A stretch of DNA of 48,390 nucleotides from Defluviitaleaceae bacterium (GCA_009781725.1 WQVF01000022.1:1-48390), one strand, 5' to 3'; numbered from the stretch's first letter, positions 19,201-26,007 are shown. Numbers and translations are program-made. Notes: a model not told the origin generated them from the sequence alone.

Positions 19201-19331
19201 CGGTTGTCATGACATCAGCAACCATAGGGGTTGCCCTGATTACCGGAGGCGGTGTTACCATGTGTTTACTTATCGCAAAAAAGAAACGAAAGGTATCGCT
19301 TATTAGGCTAAGAAGTGGATTAGACACATAA
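13218..19331 (+). CDS. Giant beta-helix (Pmp-like repeat) surface protein with sortase-type anchor
   Basis: A 2037-residue protein. Residues about 19-41 are a hydrophobic signal segment. A low-complexity acidic, Tyr/Asn-rich stretch follows. From about 210 to 1790 there are dozens of short repeats of the form GGGV.V....F.M.GG.I..N.A, as in chlamydial Pmp and other parallel beta-helix surface proteins. Residues about 1830-1950 resemble a SpaA/Cna-B-type fold (GGARFRVFRTEDQS, YQLVEYQVPTGFQV). The tail has LPMSG (1984-1988), a hydrophobic stretch and a KKKRK cluster, a sortase sorting signal with Ser in place of Thr. It is probably covalently attached to the cell wall and may act in adhesion. 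It starts after AAGGAG and ends at a bidirectional terminator. Its Gly-rich codons create many false ORFs on both strands. Confidence 0.85.
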   Translation: MRYNKTFKKPNKGLKTNYFRILAMFGVLAVVAAIALLAYDGDNAENTYEPNDQHYYENNEIQDNESSIYYSDYYSNHNETEYSGIMPLIIPDPRDPDWIRLNYAINYMSPVPDYIVIYPANPGVGDHWVGSVFNLVITDPNPYTSDEGRTITTLEIPGAPWDNTHRISVTRKVYLSAAPGADIILRMPGPGCTNTADVYPWLTHVSDLGRHFFVYNDGDFVLGDGGGILTLDGNAYVHSDNRGGILVENNGDLVMHSNSRILNGRAMYGGGVEVRDFSSTFTMHDGIIGSFNPEFGNTAARGGGVFVSNGSDFTMWEGVIVGNTAIFGASDPNGLTGGGGVNVNGIDSIFDFNGGLITENTAYEAGAGIGVSDGAKFNMSAGSIYRNLIDGGYGGSGVYIRNADSEFNMTGGYITHNTTVTTPYDTASIGGVAVIGGATFNVFANNTVTISSNSANNIGGIANVDSIVNIGGPAMVIIERNYALGPANPLGTGFFQRGADSVSVLDGSNIYIRNHDLSQTSYSASGVHVENGVFTMHHGTHIYENVGHHPGFAGGLKITGGEVNMYGGRIHSNWGPSGGGVLVFNAIFNMHEGEIYNNEAAVSEGAMDGTGGGVMVFGSDAIFNFQGGTIGHHFDSSSANHALDGGGIWIGAGGTVNMSGSIDFTQILRNHAANISPSGGGGVFITGADSELNMTGGTIGFNTAYNGGGINMLDEATFYMNGGVIRHNQALAPASGAHGAGGVRVGIGTTFNMHGDSVIRHNITDQDGGGVRVEGVINSPREDRGTFVMHGGTISYNEAGRYAGGVFANGGVFTLLNGNIQRNRAGSYGGGIDSIANTYSEMRGGNVRENLAPRGGGLSVRSGSFRIFGGQIYYNRWQPNFPPTPIYEGGGAYVTGGATVLYLHGGTIGGNTPAHANQAETGGGVWVGNGASFYMTHFNMPGGGVIPGAGAIIGNYAVYALNNITHSGGGGVDVRGNNSVFTMTAGQIANNTSYTVGGGVKVYNGGDFQFSGGEITHNTADGVSPSGSGGGVHVTRNSSFTMSGDANIYGNASTNNSGGGVHTNGGAFTMNGGYIENNTAENHGGGVALWSSGTNSPMHFTMFDGIIRDNFAINDGGGVYVGGAVEFNMSGGYIYYNEATNGGGVWVGGLRLINNNVIHSTFNMTGGVIGGESGLYDTFGAPYTLGNTAVNGGGVWVGDNAFFNLGATVLMMGANANSGLITGNEATGTASNDGGGGVHVEGGAIFRMRDGVIQDNDAYFGGGVFVYGSGTLFDFIGGRVGGVQDASGTPILYNKSTTTTTGRGGGGVEVTGGSTIRMGYQANPGTPAEITLNRAYNSGGGMNFHGSSQGVMHSGIISLNGTENDDIYGNGGGIAINVSSHFTMLNGLIESNVGRIGGGVFVCTSTFDMYGGTISANASTHPGGGVAVYSGESLINSPSHFNMFDGLIINNGYQNHPFSNEPTETPRGGGIAIAKHLGVANMRGGNITNNFAYYDGGGVAVMEGGSFNMSPSREPEISGNVAWQDGGGVWVYGVETRAGANFGTRSSFSINIFAGCLVFNSDENCNPCSCNHSTNLYILENTAYRDGGGVAVMRGGHFQIMHPGFLGVVAHIMENTAHNDGGGVYVSGISDLDFHGQPGNMLPTSQHHPSVFIWHGYGMIEDNFAYENGGGIFIGNYEGNLASMTRGNSYSQPFRITGNTANAYGCLSTDGGGGGVYVSRYGEFFARDLTITNNEAPYGMGGGIFSEEHDYNSPLMRVTPTLLPWETISYGNLDLEDVRFGNNLANRRYIPPVNGDLTHLPHIHFLGTSIPINPLPTRVHPLNNYDINYAVPGVTFQFFKTDQQIYEDPQIAVPLGGARFRVFRTEDQSVGTGTAGLVVIDINDDPNSPWEEVFMPVNESPGSFASQPLSFSMTPGFIYQLVEYQVPTGFQVPMGQWRLRVNYLDASIIDIEPIGGLTIPPFVLNDFSQIYIDWFLGNWADFELPMSGGTGFNNPVVMTSATIGVALITGGGVTMCLLIAKKKRKVSLIRLRSGLDT

Positions 19332-19338
19332 AAAAAGA

Positions 19339-19364
19339 GCTGTTCATTGTGAACAGCCCTTTTT
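19339..19364. terminator. Bidirectional terminator between convergent genes
   Basis: GCTGTTCA pairs with TGAACAGC around TTG. On the plus strand CCTTTTT follows, and on the minus strand CTCTTTTTTT. It separates the giant surface protein gene from the Nif3-like gene. Confidence 0.85.
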
Positions 19365-19373
19365 GTATACCAT

Positions 19374-20189
19374 CTATTCCACTATCCCCGACATCATAGT
19401 GGCCTCAACGCCGGACTCGGCCCATTTTTTTGCGATTGCATTAAGGCCTATGGAGTCGCTGGACATATGTCCTGCTACCACTACATTGCCTATCTTTTGC
19501 TCTTTTACAGCCTTGGCATCCTTTTCAGGGATATGCATCAGTATCAATGTGCCTACTCCTGCTTCGAAGTAAGCCTTGGTGACTTCAGCACCGGGACCTG
19601 TCAGGCCTGACATTAGTACATATATTTTCCCTGCGTAGCTTTCCTTGCCTCCTGCCCGGATTACAGGTTTTCTTGCGGAGTTTTTGTATTCGGGTATTTC
19701 TTCCAGGGCATCTACAATTTCTTGCACCGTGGTTTCCGGCTTACCTGCGAACTTTTTATCCAGAAATTCCTGTACAACCCTCTCACTTATGATATCCGCC
19801 GGGGTATGAAGGCTCATAAAGGGCATGTTTAATAGTTTCGCGGCACTTACGCTCCGACGGGAGTTAGAGACATGCTGGCCATAGCTTAGCTCGTCCTTGC
19901 GTTCTCCCAGGAGTTTTTGGGACTTGTTGCGAGGCACACCCAACTCCTCCAGCTTAAGGATATGCCTATCCATTACTTTTAGCATGTCAATGTTTGTGTT
20001 TCTGGGGTGGTGGGTTACGACGAGGTCATATCCCAGTTCCTTTGCAAGCATTAGCTCGGCGGTGTCCATGTCCACACCCATCAGTACCTTTTTGATGTTG
20101 TTACCCTCGACGCAAATACCGCAGTCCTGGGGCATTTCTGTTAGGCCAGCCAAAGCCAGAGCCTGATCCATCAATTGCTGTGTGTTCAT
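19374..20189 (-). CDS. Nif3-like dinuclear metal-centre protein
   Basis: A 271-residue NIF3/YqfO-family protein, often annotated as GTP cyclohydrolase I type 2, though its physiological role is unsettled. The metal-binding signature VVTHHPRN (about residues 55-62) and the C-terminal GHMSSDSIGLNA are visible. The length fits the short form without the central PII-like insertion. The start follows AAGGAGG at seven bases. It is divergent from rarA, with 75 bases between the starts. Confidence 0.85.
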   Translation of the reverse strand: MNTQQLMDQALALAGLTEMPQDCGICVEGNNIKKVLMGVDMDTAELMLAKELGYDLVVTHHPRNTNIDMLKVMDRHILKLEELGVPRNKSQKLLGERKDELSYGQHVSNSRRSVSAAKLLNMPFMSLHTPADIISERVVQEFLDKKFAGKPETTVQEIVDALEEIPEYKNSARKPVIRAGGKESYAGKIYVLMSGLTGPGAEVTKAYFEAGVGTLILMHIPEKDAKAVKEQKIGNVVVAGHMSSDSIGLNAIAKKWAESGVEATMMSGIVE

Positions 20190-20264
20190 TGATTGTCCTC
20201 CTTAGTGGAAATTTGGGTAAATTTTGGGGTATTATATCATAAACATAGTCGAGAGGAATCAATA

Positions 20265-21593
20265 ATGGATATTTTTGAAAATAATCGCTCCACAGTTCTC
20301 AAAAAAGAAGCCCCCTTAGCCGCCAGGATGCGCCCTGCCTCCTTGGATGAGTGGGTGGGGCAAGCTCATATAATCGGAAAAAATACCTTGCTGTACCGGG
20401 CAATTATAGCGGACAGGTTGAGCTCACTTGTACTGTACGGTCCTCCGGGCACTGGTAAGACCACCCTTGCTCGTATTATCGCCAACTCCACAAAATCAAG
20501 TTTCATGCAGATAAACGCAACTGCCGCAGGCATCAAGGATATTCAACGAGCAATAGAGGACGCAAAATCCAATTTGGCCCTGTACAGCAACCGCACAATT
20601 TTGTTTGTAGATGAAATCCACCGGTTTAATAAGCTGCAACAGGACGCGTTGCTGCCATATGTAGAAGATGGGACATTGATTTTAGTAGGAGCAACAACAG
20701 AAAATCCCTACTTCGAAGTCAACAAGGCTCTTGTTTCCCGTTCCATGGTATTTGAGCTGTATCCCCTGACAGAGGAAGACATCAAGACACTACTGCGCCG
20801 AGCACTTTCAAATGAGGAAAAAGGCCTTGGTCATCTGCCCCTTCATATAGAAGAAGACGCTCTGGCCTTTTTAGCCGATAAAGCAAGTGGCGACGCCCGT
20901 ACCGCTCTCAATGCATTGGAGCTCGCGGCACTTACTACAGAGTCTGACCACGACGGGAAAATCACCATAGACCTGGAAGTAGCCGCTGCATGTATCCAAA
21001 AACGCGCCCTACGATACGAAAAAAACGGCGATAATCATTATGATACAATATCTGCCTTTATCAAAAGTATGCGAGGCTCTGACCCAGACGCGGCGGTTTA
21101 TTACCTGGCAAGAATGCTCTATGCCGGAGAGGACCCCAAGTTTATAGCCCGCCGGGTAGTAATTTGCGCAGCAGAAGATGTAGGCAACGCAGACCCTCAT
21201 GCCTTGTTAGTGGCAATGGCAGCGGCCCAGGCTGTGGATTTTATCGGGATGCCGGAAGGGCAAATAATTTTATCCCAAGCCGTAACATATATCGCCTGTG
21301 CCCCAAAGAGCAACGCAGCCTGCAACGCAATTTTCAGCGCGCAAGATGATGTGGCCAATATTCCCATAAAATCTGTACCCATACACCTACGAGACCCAGG
21401 AAAAAGGGGCGGCACCTTAGGCCATGGGGAAGGATACAAATACGCCCACGATTATCCAGGGCACTATGTAAATCAGGCGTATCTGCCGGAAGAGCTGGTA
21501 GATAAAGTATATTACAAGCCCAGCGACAACGGAGTTGAGAAAAAAATAGGTGAATCCTTGCGGAAGCTGCGGCCAGATAGGGCATATGACTAA
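20265..21593 (+). CDS. rarA: RarA/MgsA-type replication-associated AAA+ ATPase
   Basis: A 442-residue AAA+ protein of the RarA (MgsA, WRNIP1) family that acts at stalled replication forks. The Walker A (YGPPGTGKTTLA) and Walker B (LFVDEIHRF) motifs, a sensor-1 region (GATTENPYFEVN), a sensor-2 region (SGDARTALNALE) and the family C-terminal tetramerisation domain (KSMRGSDPDAAVYYLARM) are present. The ATG at 20265 (MDIFENN) follows GAGAGGA at seven bases; a longer in-frame reading from 20193 has no such site and would overlap the divergent promoter region. Confidence 0.92.
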   Translation: MDIFENNRSTVLKKEAPLAARMRPASLDEWVGQAHIIGKNTLLYRAIIADRLSSLVLYGPPGTGKTTLARIIANSTKSSFMQINATAAGIKDIQRAIEDAKSNLALYSNRTILFVDEIHRFNKLQQDALLPYVEDGTLILVGATTENPYFEVNKALVSRSMVFELYPLTEEDIKTLLRRALSNEEKGLGHLPLHIEEDALAFLADKASGDARTALNALELAALTTESDHDGKITIDLEVAAACIQKRALRYEKNGDNHYDTISAFIKSMRGSDPDAAVYYLARMLYAGEDPKFIARRVVICAAEDVGNADPHALLVAMAAAQAVDFIGMPEGQIILSQAVTYIACAPKSNAACNAIFSAQDDVANIPIKSVPIHLRDPGKRGGTLGHGEGYKYAHDYPGHYVNQAYLPEELVDKVYYKPSDNGVEKKIGESLRKLRPDRAYD

Positions 21594-21600
21594 AATATAC

Positions 21601-21629
21601 TTGACAAACTTACAACAATGATTTAATCT
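21601..21629 (+). promoter_or_regulatory. Possible tRNA promoter
   Basis: A perfect TTGACA (21601-21606) lies just after the rarA stop. TAATCT follows at 17 bases, with a better TTTAAT at 15. It lies about 30 bases before tRNA-Val. Confidence 0.45.
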
Positions 21630-21657
21630 ATCCACCGCAACATCTGGCAACAAATCC

Positions 21658-21730
21658 GGGCGCATAGCTCAGTTGGGAGAGCGCCTGCCTTACAAGCAGG
21701 ATGTCGGAGGTTCAAGTCCTTCTGCGCCCA
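21658..21730 (+). tRNA. tRNA-Val (anticodon UAC)
   Basis: A full cloverleaf: acceptor GGGCGCA/TGCGCCC, D arm with AGCTCAGTTGGGAGAGC, anticodon stem CCTGC/GCAGG with loop CTTACAA, and T loop GTTCAAGTC. Discriminator A; no encoded CCA. Confidence 0.97.
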
Positions 21731-21734
21731 TGAT

Positions 21735-21759
21735 AATGCCCCTTAACGGGGCATTATTT
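21735..21759 (+). terminator. Hairpin after tRNA-Val
   Basis: AATGCCCC pairs with GGGGCATT around TTAAC, followed by a weak ATTT. It is a terminator or a processing signal. Confidence 0.5.
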
Positions 21760-21760
21760 G

Positions 21761-21855
21761 CAGAAATGCGAAAAATCTAACCTCCTCTGTCGCAAAATCT
21801 GCGTAGATGCGTTCGCAGATTCTGCTCGTCGTCGGAAAGATTTTTTTGCATTCTG
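21761..21855. repeat. Long palindromic element between the two tRNAs
   Basis: The ends pair (CAG-A-AATGC with GCATT-CTG, then AAAAATCT with AGATTTTT). A second inverted pair, AATCTGCG and CGCAGATT, lies inside. The 95-base unit folds as a long branched hairpin and carries no ORF. It resembles a small non-autonomous or REP-like repeat. It is single-copy in this window, so its repeat nature is inferred. Confidence 0.5.
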
Positions 21856-21862
21856 TATACCA

Positions 21863-21936
21863 GGCGGAATAGCTCAGTTGGCTAGAGCATACGGTTCATA
21901 CCCGTAGGGTCGCCAGTTCAAATCTGGCTTCCGCTA
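21863..21936 (+). tRNA. tRNA-Met (anticodon CAU)
   Basis: Acceptor GGCGGAA/TTCCGCT (first pair G-U), anticodon stem TACGG/CCGTA with loop TTCATAC, T loop GTTCAAATC. It looks like elongator Met; a CAU tRNA-Ile2 modified by TilS is the alternative. No encoded CCA. Confidence 0.92.
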
Positions 21937-21942
21937 TTGTGA

Positions 21943-21976
21943 AGCAACTACTTATAAGTGGTTGCTTTTTATTTTA
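21943..21976 (+). terminator. Terminator after tRNA-Met
   Basis: AGCAACTAC pairs with GTGGTTGCT around TTATAA, followed by TTTTTATTTT. It touches the stop codon of the convergent SLH gene. Confidence 0.85.
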
Positions 21977-24900
21977 CCCAAATATATCCCCAGGCCGGGA
22001 CTCCACCCGCTCCAGCAAATACCAACGCCGCTCTGGTGTATATAGCCCTACCCAGGTCTTATGGATACCGTCTTCTTTCATTACATAGAATTGGGAGTTT
22101 GTAGCTTCCTGTATATGCAAGTAATACCAAGTACTAGGATTGGCATTGTCCATCCAGATACGCATACCGGGGAGCAAATCCCCGGGGCTTTGGGGTAAGC
22201 GACCAAAGGCGTGGTTTATCAGTGTCGCCGCTTCGGCTCTGGTTACTAACTGGTCCGGCAGGAAAGGCCCGTCTATTCCACGGTAACCTTGGACCCAGCC
22301 ATAATAGGCTGCTGCGTTAATATAATCCCCAGCCCAATGGCCATCTATATCATCAAACATAGGAAGACTATAATGACTTGCCTCCATTAGGCGCACCACC
22401 AAAGTGGTCAGCTCTGCCCGTGTAACTGGACGATATGGCATAAAGCTGTCATCAGCCAAACCTTCAAACAGACCAAAATTAGTGATTGTGGAAATGGCAT
22501 TATTGTACCAGCGACGTTGGCTGACATCTGAGTAAGGATTATCTTGCCGCCAGTATGCGGCCCGCACTTCGTCAGGCATAAGCCGGAACAGCATAGTAGC
22601 AATTTCTGCCCTTGTAAGGGTTGCTCTAGGGCGTATAGTACCGTCTGTAAAGCCTATCATATAGGCATGATGTATACCTGTCTGAGGATTGTAAACAGGA
22701 CTGGGTATGTCTATATGATTAAGCAAATCCGCAGGAGAAGCCGGGGTTGGACTTGGAGTGCTGGGGGAAGGCATTTGAGTCGGACTGCTGGGCGGCATAG
22801 TCGGGTTTGGCGTTGGGGTAGGAGTTTGGATAATCTGCTGCCACTGTGCCGTAAAGATAAGATGCTGGGAAAGACTAATGGTTGCTACATCTTCCCTTGT
22901 AAGATTTGGTGTACCTTGTGCCTGGCCTTCGTATCTCCAGCCTAGAAAATTGTGGTTTGTACGCTCCGGCTGAGGCACACGGCCTAAGCCGATTTCTTCT
23001 CCAAGATTGACGATATATACAATATCATCTATATCGCCGCCTACATTCCCCCCATCAAGAATAAACATCACAGTTGCAACGGGGGTTGGGCCTCGGTAAT
23101 TTATGTGATAGTTATTGAGCAAATGTCCAAAGGAGAAATCCGAATAATTTACTGGCAGAGCAAACTGTCCTCCCCCTGCGGTATTCCCGGTAAACAAACC
23201 TGCCGCCGCAATAATATTCTCATATGCGGTAATGGGCACAATACTTGCGTTACTGCCGTTTGCGGAGAAAACACCGCCGCCATCGCCGCTTGTTGCCATG
23301 TTGTTGGAAATAGTGCCGCCGGCCATATTTATACTTCCGCCACTTGCAGCAGTACTTACCCATACACCGCCGCCATTTATATTGGCGGTATTGCCATCGA
23401 TGATACCGTCAGTCATGGTGAAAGTCCCATTAACACGCAATCCACCGCCTACATTGGCATGGTTGCTGACGATTGCGCCTCCGTTCATGGTAAAAGCACT
23501 TGCAGCACCGATTACAGCAATACCTCCACCGCCATTGGCACCGTCTACACTGTTGCGATAAATCACACCATTGTTTAAGGTGAAAGATGCACCCGTCTCC
23601 ACATTGACGCCGCCACCATTAGAGCCGTATGCATGGTTATAGCTTACAGAGCCACCGTTCATAGTAAAAACGCTGTTGGCACCTATTACAAGCACACCTC
23701 CGCCAATATGATCAGCGATATTATCATCTATATTTCCATTGTCAAGAGTAATGGTACCCGCAGATACACGCACACCGCCCCCACGGAGGGCACGGTTTTC
23801 GCTAATCATACCCCCAGACATATTAAACACACTGGCGGCACCGTTCATAAATACTCCCCCGCCGCCCCCTGTTCCGTTGGCGTTATTGTCTAAAATCATG
23901 CCATCATACATAGAAAACGAAGCTCCACTATCAATATGCACACCGCCACCGTTGCCAGAGGCGGTATTATTTATGATATGGCCGTCATACATCGTAAAAT
24001 TGGAGCCGACTATTAGATTTACTCCGCCTCCGTTGCCAGCGATAGCGTGATTATACAGGATACTTCCACCATGCATAATAAAAGTCGTGCCATTATGGAG
24101 CCGGACACCTCCTGTATGATTGGCGGTATTTTCAAAGATATATCCGCCGTACATATAGAAAGACCCACCGGTTTGTATAAACACACCGCCGCCGCCTTGA
24201 GCGGCACTGCCCGCTACAACTACATTGGAATGAATAGTACTGTCCCCACTCATCACAAAGATTGCATCTGTTTCAATATTTACACCGCCACCCAGGGAAT
24301 CGGCAGTATTATTGTCTATAAATCCGCCGGTCATAGTAAAAACAGTGGAATCAAAAATACCTACCCCACCACCATGGGTACCAAAATTATCAGATATCGT
24401 ACCTCCACTCATAAAAAAGCTACCACCGGTAACCACAACACCGCCCCCATGTCGGGCCGAGTTATTGCCATATATACTTCCGCTGGTGATATTAATACTA
24501 CCACCGGCTTGCACCCGCACCCCTGCTCCGCCGTTGAAGCCCGTTGCAGTAGTGGATACGTTATCCCGGATTGTGCCCCCTTGCAAGGTAAGCATGGCCT
24601 GGCTGCCATTAACAAGAACACCGCCACCGTTTGTTTGACGGTTATTTTCTATTACACTGCCATAGCTCATTATCAGGTGCCCACCGGCATTAACGGTTAC
24701 CCCACCGTGCGCTGTTGTATTAATCGGATTGCTGCCACTGAGATTCACATCAATTAAACATAAAGTTCCGCCGTTATTGACAATAAAATGCCGCTGGTTG
24801 GTGATATTTTGGGTTATCGTACCCCCAGTTAAAGTAATACTCTGACCGGCACCGATGACAATGGCCGTTCCCGCATCCATGTCATTCATCAAAACGATTT

Positions 24901-25261
24901 CGACGGGTACTCCGTCCCCAGGAAGAAACGCTACCGTCATGGCCAATTCGGCCCAATCTGATACAAAATATATACCTGAAGGATCTATCTCAGCATAAAA
25001 AACTTCCCCCAGTTCCAGGTCTTCGTATTCCTCTTCCTGTTCTTCGTCTTCATCATATTCGTCTTCATATTCGTCTTCTGGTATCTCTGACTCATAATCA
25101 TATGACTCATCTTGGACATCATAGACAATATCCTGCGGATAATACCCATCAGAATTATATTCACTAGCCTGTGCCATCAGCGGCATATATGCAAAGGAAA
25201 ACATGACAAAGGCCATAGCAATTGCCAATACTCGGTTTATTGTTTTTCTGCTGTTTCTCAT
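21974..25261 (-). CDS. Beta-helix surface protein with InlB-type repeat and SLH domains
   Basis: A 1095-residue exported protein. The signal peptide spans residues 1 to about 33. A strongly acidic Glu/Asp/Tyr segment follows to about 90. Residues about 105-700 are Pmp-like beta-helix repeats of the same GGGV...F.M.GG.I..N type as the 2037-residue protein upstream. A Listeria-Bacteroides (InlB B) repeat lies at about 727-805 (NFLGWRYEG, IFTAQW). A Thr/Pro/Ser linker leads to three SLH domains at about 864-1024 (GFTDGTIRPRATLTRAEIA, LADDSFMPYRPVTRAELT, RAEAATLINHAFGR), which bind pyruvylated secondary cell-wall polymers. A 70-residue C-terminal tail follows. The start follows AGAGG. A 44-bp palindrome lies 30 bases upstream. 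Confidence 0.88.
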   Translation of the reverse strand: MRNSRKTINRVLAIAMAFVMFSFAYMPLMAQASEYNSDGYYPQDIVYDVQDESYDYESEIPEDEYEDEYDEDEEQEEEYEDLELGEVFYAEIDPSGIYFVSDWAELAMTVAFLPGDGVPVEIVLMNDMDAGTAIVIGAGQSITLTGGTITQNITNQRHFIVNNGGTLCLIDVNLSGSNPINTTAHGGVTVNAGGHLIMSYGSVIENNRQTNGGGVLVNGSQAMLTLQGGTIRDNVSTTATGFNGGAGVRVQAGGSINITSGSIYGNNSARHGGGVVVTGGSFFMSGGTISDNFGTHGGGVGIFDSTVFTMTGGFIDNNTADSLGGGVNIETDAIFVMSGDSTIHSNVVVAGSAAQGGGGVFIQTGGSFYMYGGYIFENTANHTGGVRLHNGTTFIMHGGSILYNHAIAGNGGGVNLIVGSNFTMYDGHIINNTASGNGGGVHIDSGASFSMYDGMILDNNANGTGGGGGVFMNGAASVFNMSGGMISENRALRGGGVRVSAGTITLDNGNIDDNIADHIGGGVLVIGANSVFTMNGGSVSYNHAYGSNGGGVNVETGASFTLNNGVIYRNSVDGANGGGGIAVIGAASAFTMNGGAIVSNHANVGGGLRVNGTFTMTDGIIDGNTANINGGGVWVSTAASGGSINMAGGTISNNMATSGDGGGVFSANGSNASIVPITAYENIIAAAGLFTGNTAGGGQFALPVNYSDFSFGHLLNNYHINYRGPTPVATVMFILDGGNVGGDIDDIVYIVNLGEEIGLGRVPQPERTNHNFLGWRYEGQAQGTPNLTREDVATISLSQHLIFTAQWQQIIQTPTPTPNPTMPPSSPTQMPSPSTPSPTPASPADLLNHIDIPSPVYNPQTGIHHAYMIGFTDGTIRPRATLTRAEIATMLFRLMPDEVRAAYWRQDNPYSDVSQRRWYNNAISTITNFGLFEGLADDSFMPYRPVTRAELTTLVVRLMEASHYSLPMFDDIDGHWAGDYINAAAYYGWVQGYRGIDGPFLPDQLVTRAEAATLINHAFGRLPQSPGDLLPGMRIWMDNANPSTWYYLHIQEATNSQFYVMKEDGIHKTWVGLYTPERRWYLLERVESRPGDIFG

Positions 25262-25290
25262 AATTATCGCCTCTTAATTTATATTCTCCA

Positions 25291-25334
25291 TTATAGTAAT
25301 TTCAATCCACAATGCGGGATTGAAATCGCTATAG
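25291..25334. repeat. 44-bp near-palindromic repeat (copy A)
   Basis: The arms TATAGTAATTTCAATCC and GGATTGAAATCGCTATA flank a short centre. The same element, inverted, lies at 39594-39636. Both copies sit in the 5' leader of a minus-strand surface-protein gene. It could be a repeat of REP type or a regulatory site. The rest of 25262-25447 holds no gene I can support. Confidence 0.65.
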
Positions 25335-25474
25335 CCTTCTACTTATGCTGATACAAATTCAATATAGCACCCGGGGATAGGCAAAGATATATAAAAACAG
25401 AGGTTTAATTTATATGTAAGGAGGTTGCGGTTTTGTTACAGAAGAAATTTCGGAAGAGGTTCAAAAAATAAAGG

Positions 25475-25503
25475 TTGCAAAATTCCAAAATGTTTTATAA
25501 AAT
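25475..25503 (+). promoter_or_regulatory. Possible promoter of the structured RNA
   Basis: TTGCAA (25475-25480) with TAAAAT at 17 bases, or TATAAA at 15. The -35 hexamer and the spacer sequence are conserved in the left copy. Confidence 0.4.
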
Positions 25504-25509
25504 CCTATC

Positions 25510-25843
25510 AGAAGCCAGTGGCAAGAAATAATCCACACGCTGCTGATAACAATTGAATAGGAAAACTGCGGAACCATGGAGTTTTCGACCTCTCCATGGC
25601 GCACGAAGGGATGTTCAGGCATCGCCTCCGAACACGGGCATACACCCGCCACCGCAGCTTACGAAGTATACAATATAAAATCATCACCTTCAATACGAGG
25701 TATTTCGTATTACGGTTTAGTTTATATTGTTGTGTTAGTGAGCGGCAGGTTGGTTATGTTAACCGTTAGTTGTATGTTTACTATGTAAATACAGCGCGGA
25801 AGCGGTGATGTTGTGATAAGCAACTCTCCCTCCGCGCTTTTTT
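25510..25843 (+). ncRNA. Candidate structured RNA ending in an intrinsic terminator (right copy)
   Basis: CTGCGG (25566-25571) pairs with CCGCAG (25652-25657) and closes a junction with three hairpins: CCATGGAG/CTCCATGG (25574-25599), GATG/CATC (25610-25623) and CGGG/CCCG (25635-25648). Next comes a 10-bp stem ACAATATAAA/TTTATATTGT (25670-25730) enclosing AATACG/CGTATT. Then GGTTG/TAACC, a bulged TGTA-TTTAC/GTAAATACA stem, and the terminator AGCGCGGA/TCCGCGCT with TTTTTT (25793-25843). Versus the left copy, pairs change G-C to G-U or U-G to U-A, and the GATG hairpin loop is fully variable. ORFs here are not frame-conserved, so it is noncoding. Its position before a small ORF and protease gene suggests a cis-acting leader or riboswitch-like element. 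It matches no class I recognise. Confidence 0.65.
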
Positions 25844-25884
25844 CTTGTCGTTGGCTTTTACTTTCAAAGGAAAGGAGCAGGACA

Positions 25885-25968
25885 ATGACGGTGGGATATG
25901 TCTGCAAAACAGACGACCAGGGTACATATGCCCATTATAACAATATGTCCTATGACTTAAACATGTAG
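25885..25968 (+). CDS. Conserved 27-residue small ORF (right copy)
   Basis: A 28-codon frame, ATG 25885 to TAG 25966-25968, preceded by AAAGGAGCAGGACA. One base separates it from the left copy over 84 bases, against about 22 changes in 345 bases of the upstream RNA and more in the protease start, so it seems constrained. The peptide is hydrophilic with four Tyr, a single Cys7 and no signal peptide. The frame ends in the 5' arm of terminator 2, so a ribosome finishing the ORF would cover the hairpin base. This fits translation-dependent control of the protease gene. A role as a free peptide is equally open. Confidence 0.6.
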   Translation: MTVGYVCKTDDQGTYAHYNNMSYDLNM

Positions 25969-26007
25969 CCGTTTGGATACTACCTTAGTATCCGGCGGCT
26001 TTTTTTG
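25967..26007 (+). terminator. Terminator between small ORF and protease gene (right copy)
   Basis: GGATACTA (25975-25982) pairs with TAGTATCC (25986-25993), with outer AGCCG/CGGCT and eight T. It overlaps the small ORF stop codon. Confidence 0.85.

Noticed and set aside
13218-19331. Possible CRISPR-like periodic repeats
   Set aside because: The periodicity is protein-level (GGGV...M.GG.I) in one uninterrupted reading frame, with variable spacing and no identical direct repeats separated by unique spacers. No CRISPR array was seen in the window.
23105-24757. Plus-strand frames opposite the SLH gene rich in Pro/Thr
   Set aside because: They are antisense shadows of the Gly-rich beta-helix repeats; no ribosome binding sites or family features.
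25510-25843. Identity of the structured RNA as c-di-GMP, cobalamin, lysine, twister or hammerhead type, tmRNA, RNase P or 6S RNA
   Set aside because: The conserved core sequences of these classes, as I remember them, are not present. This is a by-eye exclusion, not a search.
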